A stretch of 64,000 nt of DNA from COE1 sp949066965 (GTDB lineage Bacteria; Bacillota; Clostridia; Lachnospirales; Lachnospiraceae). The notes beneath the pieces are model-generated. The model searched no databases, was not told where the DNA came from, and worked only from the letters and a program-made list of their open reading frames with translations. Below, piece by piece: positions 52,519-60,552 of this stretch; positions within the stretch are counted from its first letter, which is position 1, and each line of letters opens with the position of its first letter. The position numbers were made by a program, and so were the translations under genes. The stretch lies in NCBI GenBank assembly GCA_949066965.1, contig CARTDA010000003.1:146459-210458 (forward strand), in the 5' to 3' direction.

Positions 52519-53310
52519 CTAAATATGAAATATTTTCTTCGTATTTTTTACTGCGTTTTCCATCAGTGTTTCTTCGGAAACTTTCATGTACTTTGCGAGC
52601 TCCTTTGCAACATAGACAATATTTCCGGGCGTGTTCGTCCGGTCAAGCCCTGGAACATTCTTTGGCGTCAGATATGGTGCGTCCGTCTCTATCATTATCC
52701 GGTCCAATGGAATCATGTGCACTGCCTCCCGCAGTTGCCTTGCGCGACGGTCATCACAAATCCAGCCGGTTATGCCGATGGAAAATCCCATTGACAGATA
52801 TTTATCCAGTGTTGCCTTGTTCCCAGTAAAACAGTGGACAACGGATTTTTTACAGATTTCAGGATGTCTTTGAAACCTTTTTACGAAATCGGCTGCTGCA
52901 CTGCGCTCATGCAGAAACAATGGCTTGTCCAGTTTCTCTGCAAGCACGATATGTTTTTCCAGACACCGGATCTGGTTCTCCTTTGTCGAAAACATCCTGT
53001 CGTAATCCAGCCCGCACTCTCCGACTGCCACGATTTTCTCATTTTCATCAATCATCTTTTCTATTGCGGCAAAATCCTGCTGGGATGCCCTGTCTGCATT
53101 GTGCGGATGAATTCCTGCCGTTCCATATGCAGTGTGGTTTCTTACAAATTTATCAATCTTCTGGTTTTCTTTTGGGTCTGTGCCTGTCAAAATACAGCAG
53201 ATACCCTGCTGTGCTGCATCCTGAATCAATTTTTCCGGGTCTGGAAACTGCCTGCAAAACAGATTTAGCCCGATATCATAGTATTTTATGGCTGTCACAT
53301 TTTCCTGCAT
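52519..53310 (-). CDS. TatD-family metal-dependent hydrolase
   Basis: 263 residues. TatD proteins are metal-dependent DNases/phosphoesterases with a TIM barrel. Present: GTAGIHPHNADRAS, VAVGECGLDYDR, PLFLHERSAAADF, VVHCFTGN and MIETDAPYLTP. The first strand, usually carrying HxH, reads YYDIGLNLFCRQF, the form seen in the TATDN1 type, so one metal ligand pair is altered. Last gene of a nitroreductase-EFR1-tatD run with 10-16 base gaps; it converges on apbE. Confidence 0.92.
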   Translation of the reverse strand: MQENVTAIKYYDIGLNLFCRQFPDPEKLIQDAAQQGICCILTGTDPKENQKIDKFVRNHTAYGTAGIHPHNADRASQQDFAAIEKMIDENEKIVAVGECGLDYDRMFSTKENQIRCLEKHIVLAEKLDKPLFLHERSAAADFVKRFQRHPEICKKSVVHCFTGNKATLDKYLSMGFSIGITGWICDDRRARQLREAVHMIPLDRIMIETDAPYLTPKNVPGLDRTNTPGNIVYVAKELAKYMKVSEETLMENAVKNTKKIFHI

Positions 53311-53326
53311 TTTATTTTACCTCTCC

Positions 53327-54088
53327 TCAAAAATATTTCTCTATCGTCCCCTGTTCCACCACCTTTTTTCCCAACAGGGTTATCGCCTGCCGCGGACAGA
53401 GGTTGATACAGCGATAACACATCGTACACTGATCAGATGCCTTCGCTGTGTTCTGTGTAATATGTATATTATCCATCGGGCATTGTGCCACACATTTTCC
53501 ACAGCCAACACACTTTTGCGTATCAATTTTTATCCTGTCAGTATAGTATTGTGTTTTTCCATAAAAATACAGGCGCTGTCCAAACAGTCCTGCCATCTGG
53601 TATAAGAAACCGATACCCTCCTGCGGCGGATTTCCATGTTTGATATTGTGTACTGCCTTGCCTATCTTCTGTTCCGCTGCCCTGACCAACTCTTTGTTCT
53701 TTTCCATGGGACGTTTCAACGCTTTCTCATCCGCAATACTGTCTGGCATTTTCAGGTGCAGGCCACCTTTTATCCGTGCACCATGCTTGCGCAGCCTGCG
53801 CGCCAAAACACCTGCACCGTCCCCGCTGAACAGCCCCATTGTCGCAATCACAAATACGTTCTTTCCCTTCCATAAGCTTCTATTGGTATCTACAAAATCT
53901 TTTAATACTTTGGGAATATTGCTAAATTGAACCGGATAACTAAATACTATTTCTTCATTTTTTCTAATAGAAGCAATGATATTGTTATCCGTCAGGTTAC
54001 AAATATCTGCTGTATTGTCGTACTGTTTCAGGAACACTTCCAAAGCATACCGGGAATTCCCTGTCCCACTGAAATAGATTCCTAACAT
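53327..54088 (-). CDS. EFR1-family flavodoxin-ferredoxin protein
   Basis: 253 residues. A flavodoxin-like half begins MLGIYFSGTGNSRYALEVFL with the FMN phosphate loop SGTGNS. A C-terminal 2x[4Fe-4S] ferredoxin (CVGCGKCVAQCP and CTMCYRCINLCP) follows at about 190-235. EFR1 proteins are cytosolic electron carriers of anaerobes. Lies between nitroreductase and tatD genes; it may supply electrons to the nitroreductase-like enzyme. Confidence 0.92.
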   Translation of the reverse strand: MLGIYFSGTGNSRYALEVFLKQYDNTADICNLTDNNIIASIRKNEEIVFSYPVQFSNIPKVLKDFVDTNRSLWKGKNVFVIATMGLFSGDGAGVLARRLRKHGARIKGGLHLKMPDSIADEKALKRPMEKNKELVRAAEQKIGKAVHNIKHGNPPQEGIGFLYQMAGLFGQRLYFYGKTQYYTDRIKIDTQKCVGCGKCVAQCPMDNIHITQNTAKASDQCTMCYRCINLCPRQAITLLGKKVVEQGTIEKYF

Positions 54089-54098
54089 TTTGATTCTC

Positions 54099-54590
54099 CT
54101 ATATTCTGTACTCTACAAAGTCTTCCAACTGCTTTCTTGGTCGCTGTGATGGTGTTTCGTCCGGATAACCTACTGCAACTGCTCCGACAAGCTGCTGTTC
54201 TGTCTCCAGATATGTAACCAATTCCCTGTATGCAAAACAGGTATTGGCAATCCATAACGTCCCCAGCCCCAGTTCTTCCGCTGCCAGCAGCATGTTTTCA
54301 ATCAAAGCTCCAATGGAAAGTGTGTCACATAGTTCTGTGATGTGTTCGTCATTGTCTACCGGCAGAAATGGGGACTTTGCATTCGTATTCAGAATTCCGG
54401 CTTCCATCACTTTTAGCAGTTCCTGCTTCTGTGCACCGCCAAAAACAATATACTTCCATGGCTGCCTGTTCTTGGCAGACGGTGCGGCTCTGCCTGCGTT
54501 TAATAGTTCTTCCAATACATCCTCGGGAACACTTTTTTCCTGAAATCTTCGGATGCTTCTGCGGTTATAGATTGCTTGCACTGCTGCCAT
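54099..54590 (-). CDS. Nitroreductase-family flavoprotein
   Basis: 163 residues, the short nitroreductase type. AIYNRRSIRRFQEKSVPEDV (FMN phosphate binding by Arg), APSAKNRQPWKYIVF and AAEELGLGTLWIAN are typical. FMN-dependent reduction of nitro- or quinone-like compounds with NAD(P)H or a ferredoxin. GGGAGGAG precedes the ATG, which comes directly after the stop of a decayed upstream frame (54591-54838). Confidence 0.92.
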   Translation of the reverse strand: MAAVQAIYNRRSIRRFQEKSVPEDVLEELLNAGRAAPSAKNRQPWKYIVFGGAQKQELLKVMEAGILNTNAKSPFLPVDNDEHITELCDTLSIGALIENMLLAAEELGLGTLWIANTCFAYRELVTYLETEQQLVGAVAVGYPDETPSQRPRKQLEDFVEYRI

Positions 54591-54838
54591 TCATATGCTC
54601 CTCCCTTGACTGTATCTTTCCAATTCCTCATATGGCACACGAAAATAATCCAGATATTTCCTGAATTTGTCCTGTGCCGTAAGACAGGTGTCAATCCAAT
54701 ATTCCCTGACGCTGCCGTCCTGTATTCGAATAACTTCTTATTATAATCCATCGCACGGCTTGTAGGTGGCACAATCCCTATCATCCAATCTTACAACCTT
54801 GAAAAATCAGCTACAGAATCCCTTACAATATCTGACAT
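54591..54838 (-). pseudogene. Decayed coding remnant upstream of the nitroreductase gene
   Basis: GGAGGTGATACAAG and an ATG at 54838 open a frame that stops after 15 codons (MSDIVRDSVADFSRL). Later frames give MIGIVPPTSRAMDYNKKLFE and then VREYWIDTCLTAQDKFRKYL to a stop at 54591, which touches the nitroreductase ATG. Codon-like texture in three successive frames suggests one gene broken by frameshifts. I cannot name its family. Confidence 0.4.
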
Positions 54839-54998
54839 ACTCGGCTTGTATCACCTCCAAATTATGAAACACATTGTTATATCAGTCTTAATATAGCATA
54901 ATCGGGTAGCAAAGTCTATCAATTTTCTAACACCTATAACCTCATATAAACAATACCAAACGAGCAGGGGAGATTTTCCCTACTCGCCGCACCCATGC

Positions 54999-55045
54999 GC
55001 CGCCTTGGCGGCATACTTCCTCTGCATGAGGCTGCGCATAAAAAA
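54999..55045 (-). repeat. Terminator-linked repeat, copy iv
   Basis: On the minus strand: TTTTTTATGCGCAGCCTCAT, then AGGAAGTATGCCG, starting in the T-run of the rnf terminator. Beyond it GCCGCC/GGCGGC forms a tight hairpin, and another hairpin (AGGGGA/TCCCT) lies near 54965-54985. The 270 bases from the remnant to rnfB hold only these. Confidence 0.65.
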
Positions 55046-55085
55046 CCCTGCCGGCAATCAGCATAAAAACTGAATACTGACAGGG
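55040..55085 (-). terminator. Terminator of the rnf operon
   Basis: CCCTG and CAGGG close a stem with an inner TCAG/CTGA helix, followed by six T bases on the minus strand, 24 bases after the rnfB stop. Confidence 0.8.
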
Positions 55086-55108
55086 CTTTATTACAATTAC
55101 AAAAACAG

Positions 55109-55900
55109 TTACACAATCGCCTTCTTCGGACATTTCTCCTTGCATGCACCACACCCGGTACATTTGTCCTGGTCAATGTGCGCATGGAAATCCGTCACCG
55201 TCACGGCACCCGAAGGGCATACCTTCACGCAGAGGCTGCATCCGATGCATCCTGTCTGGCAGGCTTTCATGGTGACAGGTCCTTTGTCCCTGGAGCTGCA
55301 TGCAACTGTCACCTTTGAATCATATGGAATCAATTCAATCAGCTGCTTCGGACATGCCGCCACACATTTGCCGCACGCCTTACATTTTTCCTTGTCAACC
55401 CTGGCAATGCCATTGACAATATGTATCGCATCAAACGGACATGCCTTCACGCAGTTGCCATATCCAAGACACCCATAATTGCAGGATTTCGCACCGCCGT
55501 CCGGCACATACCTGACCATCCCGCAATCCTCCACACCAGTGTACTCATAAATTTTCGTGGTCTTGTCACAATCGCCCGCACACTTCACAAAAGCAGCCAT
55601 CCGCACGGTCTCGCCTGCCTCCACGCCCATAATTGCCGCAACCTTTTTGCCGACAGGCTCCCCGCCGACAGGGCAGGCATTCACCGGCGCCTCACCCTTT
55701 GCAATCGCCGCAGCCAGTCCCGAGCAGCCAGGAAATCCGCAGCCCCCGCAGTTGTTGCCCGGAAGCACGCTTAAGACTGCTTCCTCCTTCTCGTCCACCT
55801 CTACCTTAAACACAATACTTGCTATACCGAGAAAGACACCTAGTAATAAACCGACTCCGCCCACAACTGCCACAGCAGTTACTATTGCTGATATATTCAT
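55109..55900 (-). CDS. rnfB: Rnf complex subunit B (Fe-S)
   Basis: Rnf is a membrane complex that oxidises ferredoxin, reduces NAD and pumps Na+ or H+. RnfB takes part in ferredoxin electron entry. 263 residues: N-terminal TM helix (about 7-27), then CGGCGFPGCSGLAAAI (a 4Fe-4S domain), CNYGCLGYGNCVKACP, CKACGKCVAACP, TGCIGCSLCVKVCP and CTGCGACKEKCP ferredoxin-type motifs, ending directly after the last. GAGG upstream; last gene of the operon. Confidence 0.96.
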   Translation of the reverse strand: MNISAIVTAVAVVGGVGLLLGVFLGIASIVFKVEVDEKEEAVLSVLPGNNCGGCGFPGCSGLAAAIAKGEAPVNACPVGGEPVGKKVAAIMGVEAGETVRMAAFVKCAGDCDKTTKIYEYTGVEDCGMVRYVPDGGAKSCNYGCLGYGNCVKACPFDAIHIVNGIARVDKEKCKACGKCVAACPKQLIELIPYDSKVTVACSSRDKGPVTMKACQTGCIGCSLCVKVCPSGAVTVTDFHAHIDQDKCTGCGACKEKCPKKAIV

Positions 55901-55920
55901 ACTTTACCTCCATCCCGCTC

Positions 55921-56508
55921 TCACAGCAATCCCGAAAATCCACAGAATGCAATTGCCATCAGCCCCGCCGTGATTAGCACAATCGGCATTCCCCTGAAAG
56001 ATTCCGGCACATCATTGTATTCCATTTTCTCACGGATTCCGGCAAGAATCACTATTGCAATCAGAAATCCGACAGCCGTGAACAGGCCGCTGGCAATACT
56101 AAAGCCGATTCCATAGCTTTTCTGCACATTTGTCAGCGCAATGCCCAGCACCGCACAGTTTGTCGTAATCAGAGGAAGATACACGCCCAGCGCCTGATAC
56201 AAAGCCGGAACGTACTTTTTCAGAAACATTTCAACAAACTGTACAAGCGCTGCAATCACCAGGATGAACACAATGGTCTGTAAGTATGTAATGTCAAACC
56301 GAACCAGCACAAACTTATAGATGACAGCCGCCACGCCAGAAGCAATCGTTATGACAAAGATAACCGCGCCCCCCATTCCCACGGCAGTATCTACTTTCCT
56401 GGACACGCCAAGAAACGGGCAAAGACCCAGAAACTGGCTGAGCACAACGTTGCTCACAAGCGAGGAACCAATCATAAGCACCAACAAATCCTTTACCACA
56501 TCCAGCAT
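55921..56508 (-). CDS. rnfA: Rnf complex subunit A
   Basis: 195 residues, six TM helices, normal length. Family stretches LVSNVVLSQFLGLCPFLGVS with the conserved Cys, and PLITTNCAVLGIAL with the second Cys; in the complex these Cys of RnfA and RnfE bind a shared intramembrane iron-sulfur centre. Starts 3 bases after rnfE stops. Confidence 0.96.
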   Translation of the reverse strand: MLDVVKDLLVLMIGSSLVSNVVLSQFLGLCPFLGVSRKVDTAVGMGGAVIFVITIASGVAAVIYKFVLVRFDITYLQTIVFILVIAALVQFVEMFLKKYVPALYQALGVYLPLITTNCAVLGIALTNVQKSYGIGFSIASGLFTAVGFLIAIVILAGIREKMEYNDVPESFRGMPIVLITAGLMAIAFCGFSGLL

Positions 56509-56511
56509 TTC

Positions 56512-57303
56512 TTACCCCTCCTTCTTGTTCGCTTTCGCATTCGCAACGGAACCCGGCGCACCGTCCACATCGACAAAGCGATGTGCGCATCCGCTGTCGG
56601 AACAGCCTGCACAGTCCGAACTGCATCCGGACTGAATTTTGTCCGCATTCTGTCCCTTTTCCTGCATCTTTCTCTTGACGCGGTTCTGCAGCGCAGTCAA
56701 TGCGGCAAGCACGAAAAAGGCTCCCGGCGCAAGCACAAAAATACTAATCGGGACATATTCCACTGAGGTAAACATGCCTAGCACATTATTGATTATGGGA
56801 ATTCCAAAAAGCTCCCCTGCCCCCAGAAGCTCCCTCACGGCACCGATTGCCGTAAGTGCCACCGTAAAGCCAAGCCCCATTCCAAGACCGTCAAATATAG
56901 ACGGAATCACCGGATTTTTGGACGCAAAAGACTCTGCACGTCCAAGAATAATACAATTTACCACAATCAGTGGAATGTACAATCCAAGCGCAGAATAAAG
57001 GCTCGGAATAAATCCCTCGAGCAGCAGCTGTACCATCGTGACGAAAGAAGCCACAATTACAATAAATGCAGGGATTCGCACCCTGTTTGGTATAATATGA
57101 CGCAACAGGGAAATAATGGCATTGCTCAGCACCAGAACTGCCGTCGTTGTCAGTCCCATTCCAAGACCATTGACTGCCGACGTCGTAACTGCAAGCGTGG
57201 GACACATGCCAAGCGCCAGTACAAAGGTTGGATTTTCTTTTACAAGCCCATTCAAAAACACTTCCATGGAACCCTGCCTTGCTTCACTGTTTCCTTCACT
57301 CAT
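56512..57303 (-). CDS. rnfE: Rnf complex subunit E with Cys-rich tail
   Basis: 263 residues. Six TM helices and the RnfE stretches NPTFVLALGMCPTLAVT and PLIVVNCIILGRAESF with the two conserved Cys. After the last helix there is an unusual tail of about 45 residues with five Cys and a His (GCSSDCAGCSDSGCAHRF), which might bind metal or a cluster; simple RnfE proteins end around 200-220 residues. Overlaps rnfG by 8 bases. Confidence 0.95.
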   Translation of the reverse strand: MSEGNSEARQGSMEVFLNGLVKENPTFVLALGMCPTLAVTTSAVNGLGMGLTTTAVLVLSNAIISLLRHIIPNRVRIPAFIVIVASFVTMVQLLLEGFIPSLYSALGLYIPLIVVNCIILGRAESFASKNPVIPSIFDGLGMGLGFTVALTAIGAVRELLGAGELFGIPIINNVLGMFTSVEYVPISIFVLAPGAFFVLAALTALQNRVKRKMQEKGQNADKIQSGCSSDCAGCSDSGCAHRFVDVDGAPGSVANAKANKKEG

Positions 57304-57925
57304 TCACGCCACCCCCTTCGTTTCCTGCAAGAACACTGTCGAAAAATATCAGTCCGCCGTTGACTCCATTGACAATTGCATTGGTCGTGATTGTCGCGCC
57401 ACTGATTGCATCAATTTCACTGTCATCTGTCGAACCCGATTTTGTGTATGTAAATTGCGTAACCTTTTTATTTGCAAACTGCGGCACAAGCACATCGCCT
57501 GCTTTCATGCCAAGTCCTGCCGTCTCTGATATGCTTAAAAGCGATATGCCATTCAGTGTCCCATCAAGCTTCACACCCATGGAAAACTGAATGTCACCGC
57601 CATATCCTTCATGGTCAGTAACTGTTATCACATAGCCCATTAACTGTCCAGTACCATCAAGCGCCTGCATCACTTCGTCAATATCCACATTGGAATCCAT
57701 CCCGGCTATAAAGTATGCAGTGGGACCATCTTCTTCCATTATTGTCTCAAATGATTCTGCGTCCGCAAATACATTCCTGCATGCCTCTGCCTTTGCCTTT
57801 GCCTTTTGCTGCGCAATCGGTTCCTTTGTCACATCATACACAAATCCCAAAAGCAGTCCGGCGACAAGTGTTATTGCAAAGAGAATCAGCGCATCCTTTA
57901 TCATTGATTTCTTCTCGTTATCCAT
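57296..57925 (-). CDS. rnfG: Rnf complex subunit G (flavin)
   Basis: 209 residues from the ATG at 57925 (GGAGG 9 bases before). One TM helix (about 8-30) and an FMN-binding domain. The ApbE target motif is DAISGATITTNAIVNGV, where the second Thr of SGATxT carries covalent FMN. Located between rnfD and rnfE as in other clostridial rnf operons. Confidence 0.95.
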   Translation of the reverse strand: MDNEKKSMIKDALILFAITLVAGLLLGFVYDVTKEPIAQQKAKAKAEACRNVFADAESFETIMEEDGPTAYFIAGMDSNVDIDEVMQALDGTGQLMGYVITVTDHEGYGGDIQFSMGVKLDGTLNGISLLSISETAGLGMKAGDVLVPQFANKKVTQFTYTKSGSTDDSEIDAISGATITTNAIVNGVNGGLIFFDSVLAGNEGGGVNE

Positions 57926-57926
57926 A

Positions 57927-58871
57927 CTACACCGCCTCCTTTTTGGATTTCTTTTTTCCAAATGCAACAGGCTTCGTAACTTTTTCAATCAGGGGAACTA
58001 ACAGGTTTCCCAGAATAATTGCATAGGAAACACCCTCTGCCGATGGTCCGAAAACCCTGAATATCCCTGTCATAATACCCAGAAATATGCCAAACACATA
58101 CTGCCCATTTTTCGTAATCGGTCTCGTGACATAATCTGTCGCCATAAAAAATGCCCCCAGCATCAGACCACCGCCTGCAAGCTGCGACAGGATATAGTTG
58201 ATATCCATCCCACGTCCGCTAAACAAGATGATAAACACAGCAAAACTCAATATATAAGACCCTGGAACACGAAGGTCAATCACTTTCATTACCAGAAGAA
58301 AAGCCGCACCGATTAAAAGCGCTATCATACTTGTCTCACCAATCGTACCCGATGTGCGTCCTATCACCATATCAAGCAACTCAGGAGCCGCTTCCCCCGC
58401 CTTGATTGCCGCAAGCGGCGTTGCACCTGTATATGCATCACAGTCAAAGTTCGTCATGATGGACGTAAAGGATATAAGCAGAAAACATCTGGCTCCAAGT
58501 GCCGGATTCATAAAATTCTGTCCCAGTCCTCCGAACAGCATTTTTACAACGATAATTGCAAACACGCCGCCAATCACGCCAATCCACAAAGGTGCCTTGG
58601 GCGGCAGATTTAATGCCAGCAACAGCCCCGTTACAACTGCGGAAAAATCGCTGATTGAAATTTTCTTTTTCATGCATCTGTCATATATGTACTCTGTCAG
58701 CACGGTTGTCGCCACTGTTATCATTACCAGAAACAGTGCGTGCAGCCCAAAATGAAATACCCCGAATATTGTCGCCGGAAGCAAGGCAGCCACCACATAC
58801 AGCATAATGCGGGATGTCGTGTCCTTTGAACGTATATGCGGGTTTGATGATACCTTTAACATTTTTTCCAC
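57927..58871 (-). CDS. rnfD: Rnf complex subunit D (flavin)
   Basis: 314 residues from a GTG at 58871, chosen because GGGAGGG stands 8 bases upstream; an earlier frame extends into rnfC without a ribosome site. Nine or ten TM helices. The covalent-FMN motif appears as DAYTGATPLAAIKAG (Thr of TGATxLA). Gap to rnfG is one base. Confidence 0.95.
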   Translation of the reverse strand: MEKMLKVSSNPHIRSKDTTSRIMLYVVAALLPATIFGVFHFGLHALFLVMITVATTVLTEYIYDRCMKKKISISDFSAVVTGLLLALNLPPKAPLWIGVIGGVFAIIVVKMLFGGLGQNFMNPALGARCFLLISFTSIMTNFDCDAYTGATPLAAIKAGEAAPELLDMVIGRTSGTIGETSMIALLIGAAFLLVMKVIDLRVPGSYILSFAVFIILFSGRGMDINYILSQLAGGGLMLGAFFMATDYVTRPITKNGQYVFGIFLGIMTGIFRVFGPSAEGVSYAIILGNLLVPLIEKVTKPVAFGKKKSKKEAV

Positions 58872-58885
58872 GTCGGTAACCCTCC

Positions 58886-60199
58886 CTATTTTTTCCTGTT
58901 CGCAAGAACCGTTTTTCTCATGGACTTGATGGACTGGGTCAGCTGGCGTTTTGCCGGGCAGACAAAGCTGCAGCACCCGCACTCACAGCATTCCATTCCA
59001 TCATTTGCAACAAATGCTTCCTCATCACCATTCTGTGCAAGGACGGCAAGTTTTCTGGGAACAACCCTTCCCGGACACACTTCCACGCATCGCCCGCAGT
59101 TGATGCATGGACTAGGTTCCATCGCGGACACTTCGTCTTTCGTCAGGCACAGAAGCGCGGATGCCGTCTTAGTCGTCGGAACATTTAAGTCAAAAAGGGC
59201 AAAGCCCATCATCGGCCCGCCAGACACCACCTTTTCAGGTTCTGTCTTAAATCCGCCTGCCTCCGCTATCAGGTCATTATAATTCATTCCGATGCGGACA
59301 TAAAAATTTCTCGGGTCATTTACCGCATCACCGGTAACCGTGACAATTCTGTTCATCAGCGGTTTTCCCTCTGCAACTGCATGGTACACTGCCACAATGG
59401 TATCTACATTGTCAACAACACAGCCCGCATCTGCCGGAAGCATGGAGGAATTAATCTCCCTGCCCGTTGACGCATAGATGAGCTGTCTCTCTGCACCTTG
59501 CGGATACTTTGTTTTCAGCGCTTTTACGGTTATCCTGCTTTCCTTTTCCGTAAGCCGGTTCAAAAGTTCTATACAGTCCGGCTTATTATCCTCAACTGCC
59601 AGAATTCCCTCTGCATTATCAAACAGGCGGAGGATGATTTTCAGCCCGTCTATCAATTTCTGCGGTTCTTCCAGCATTCTCCTATAATCGGAAGTCAGGT
59701 AAGGCTCACACTCTGCACAGTTTGCTATCACATAATCTATTTTGTCCGGCTCCTTCGGTGAAAGCTTCACATGCGTTGGAAATCCTGCACCACCCATGCC
59801 GACCACACCTGCCTCTTTTATCAGTTCCACTATCTCTTTCTTATCTAGCTTCTGATAATCATGCGGTGTATATCTGACCTCCTCAAAAAGCCCGTCATTG
59901 CCAATAATGATGGCGTTAACCATGTCACCCGTAACAACACGTCTAGGTTCAATGCTTTTGACTGTCCCAGATACCGTTGCATAAATCGGGGCTGACACAA
60001 AACCGCCTGCTTCCGCAATCTTTTGTCCGGCAAGCACCCTGTCGCCCTTATTCACTGCTGGTACCGCAGGTGCGCCAATATGCTGACTGAGGGGATAAAC
60101 CATTTCGCCTTTTGGCACAATCGTCTTCATGGGCTTATCCTTTGACAAGTCTTTGCCATCATAAGGATGTACACCGCCTCGAAATGTAAGTTTTGCCAT
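58886..60199 (-). CDS. rnfC: Rnf complex subunit C (NADH/ferredoxin module)
   Basis: 437 residues, first gene of rnfCDGEAB. Contains an N-terminal barrel-sandwich part, the NADH/FMN-binding Rossmann-like core (GVVGMGGAGFPTHVKLSP, Gly-rich), an SLBB domain and two 4Fe-4S motifs (CINCGRCVEVCP and CCECGCCSFVCP) near the end. AAGGAG before the ATG. I see no clear promoter in the AT-rich 270 bases upstream, which also hold the repeat at 60384-60416. Confidence 0.96.
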   Translation of the reverse strand: MAKLTFRGGVHPYDGKDLSKDKPMKTIVPKGEMVYPLSQHIGAPAVPAVNKGDRVLAGQKIAEAGGFVSAPIYATVSGTVKSIEPRRVVTGDMVNAIIIGNDGLFEEVRYTPHDYQKLDKKEIVELIKEAGVVGMGGAGFPTHVKLSPKEPDKIDYVIANCAECEPYLTSDYRRMLEEPQKLIDGLKIILRLFDNAEGILAVEDNKPDCIELLNRLTEKESRITVKALKTKYPQGAERQLIYASTGREINSSMLPADAGCVVDNVDTIVAVYHAVAEGKPLMNRIVTVTGDAVNDPRNFYVRIGMNYNDLIAEAGGFKTEPEKVVSGGPMMGFALFDLNVPTTKTASALLCLTKDEVSAMEPSPCINCGRCVEVCPGRVVPRKLAVLAQNGDEEAFVANDGMECCECGCCSFVCPAKRQLTQSIKSMRKTVLANRKK

Positions 60200-60346
60200 T
60201 TCCGCTCCTTCTTTCTTTGTATATTTTTTGAAATTTTTCTACTATATATACTATACTATTTTTTTTGTTTTTTTTCATTAATTTTTGCAAATTTTCACAA
60301 AAAAATGTTATGGCATCCAGAAAAATAGATATTTTTCATGAACCTT

Positions 60347-60375
60347 TTGACACTTCATTCCGTATATGATAAGTT
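60347..60375 (+). promoter_or_regulatory. Possible promoter of the RNase H-like gene
   Basis: TTGACA and TAAGTT with a 17-base spacer. The -10 box is weak. Confidence 0.35.
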
Positions 60376-60383
60376 ATTATTGG

Positions 60384-60416
60384 TAACAGTTCAGCCCAGG
60401 GCGTGTTTGAAAAATG
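60384..60416 (+). repeat. Repeat containing TAACAGTTCAGCCCAG and GCGTGTTTGAAAAATG
   Basis: TAACAGTTCAGCCCAG (60384-60399) recurs exactly at 8600-8615 on the minus strand, and its core AACAGTTCAGCC at 1580-1591. GCGTGTTTGAAAAATG (60401-60416) recurs exactly at 12811-12826. Here both parts are joined, suggesting this is the fuller copy. Confidence 0.65.
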
Positions 60417-60552
60417 TTTTCTGTCAGATGTGCGCCACAGTTTGCAGGAGATTCAATCATCTTAAGATGATTTGGCAAATGAAGGGCGCATGAGGCAAAG
60501 GAATAAAGGGCATATTATAAAACAGTTCAGAAAGGACAAAAGATTCAAAACT

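Noticed and set aside
54934..55185. Cys/Arg-rich minus-strand frame after rnfB
   Set aside because: It runs across the rnf terminator and repeat copy iv; no start signal or family features.
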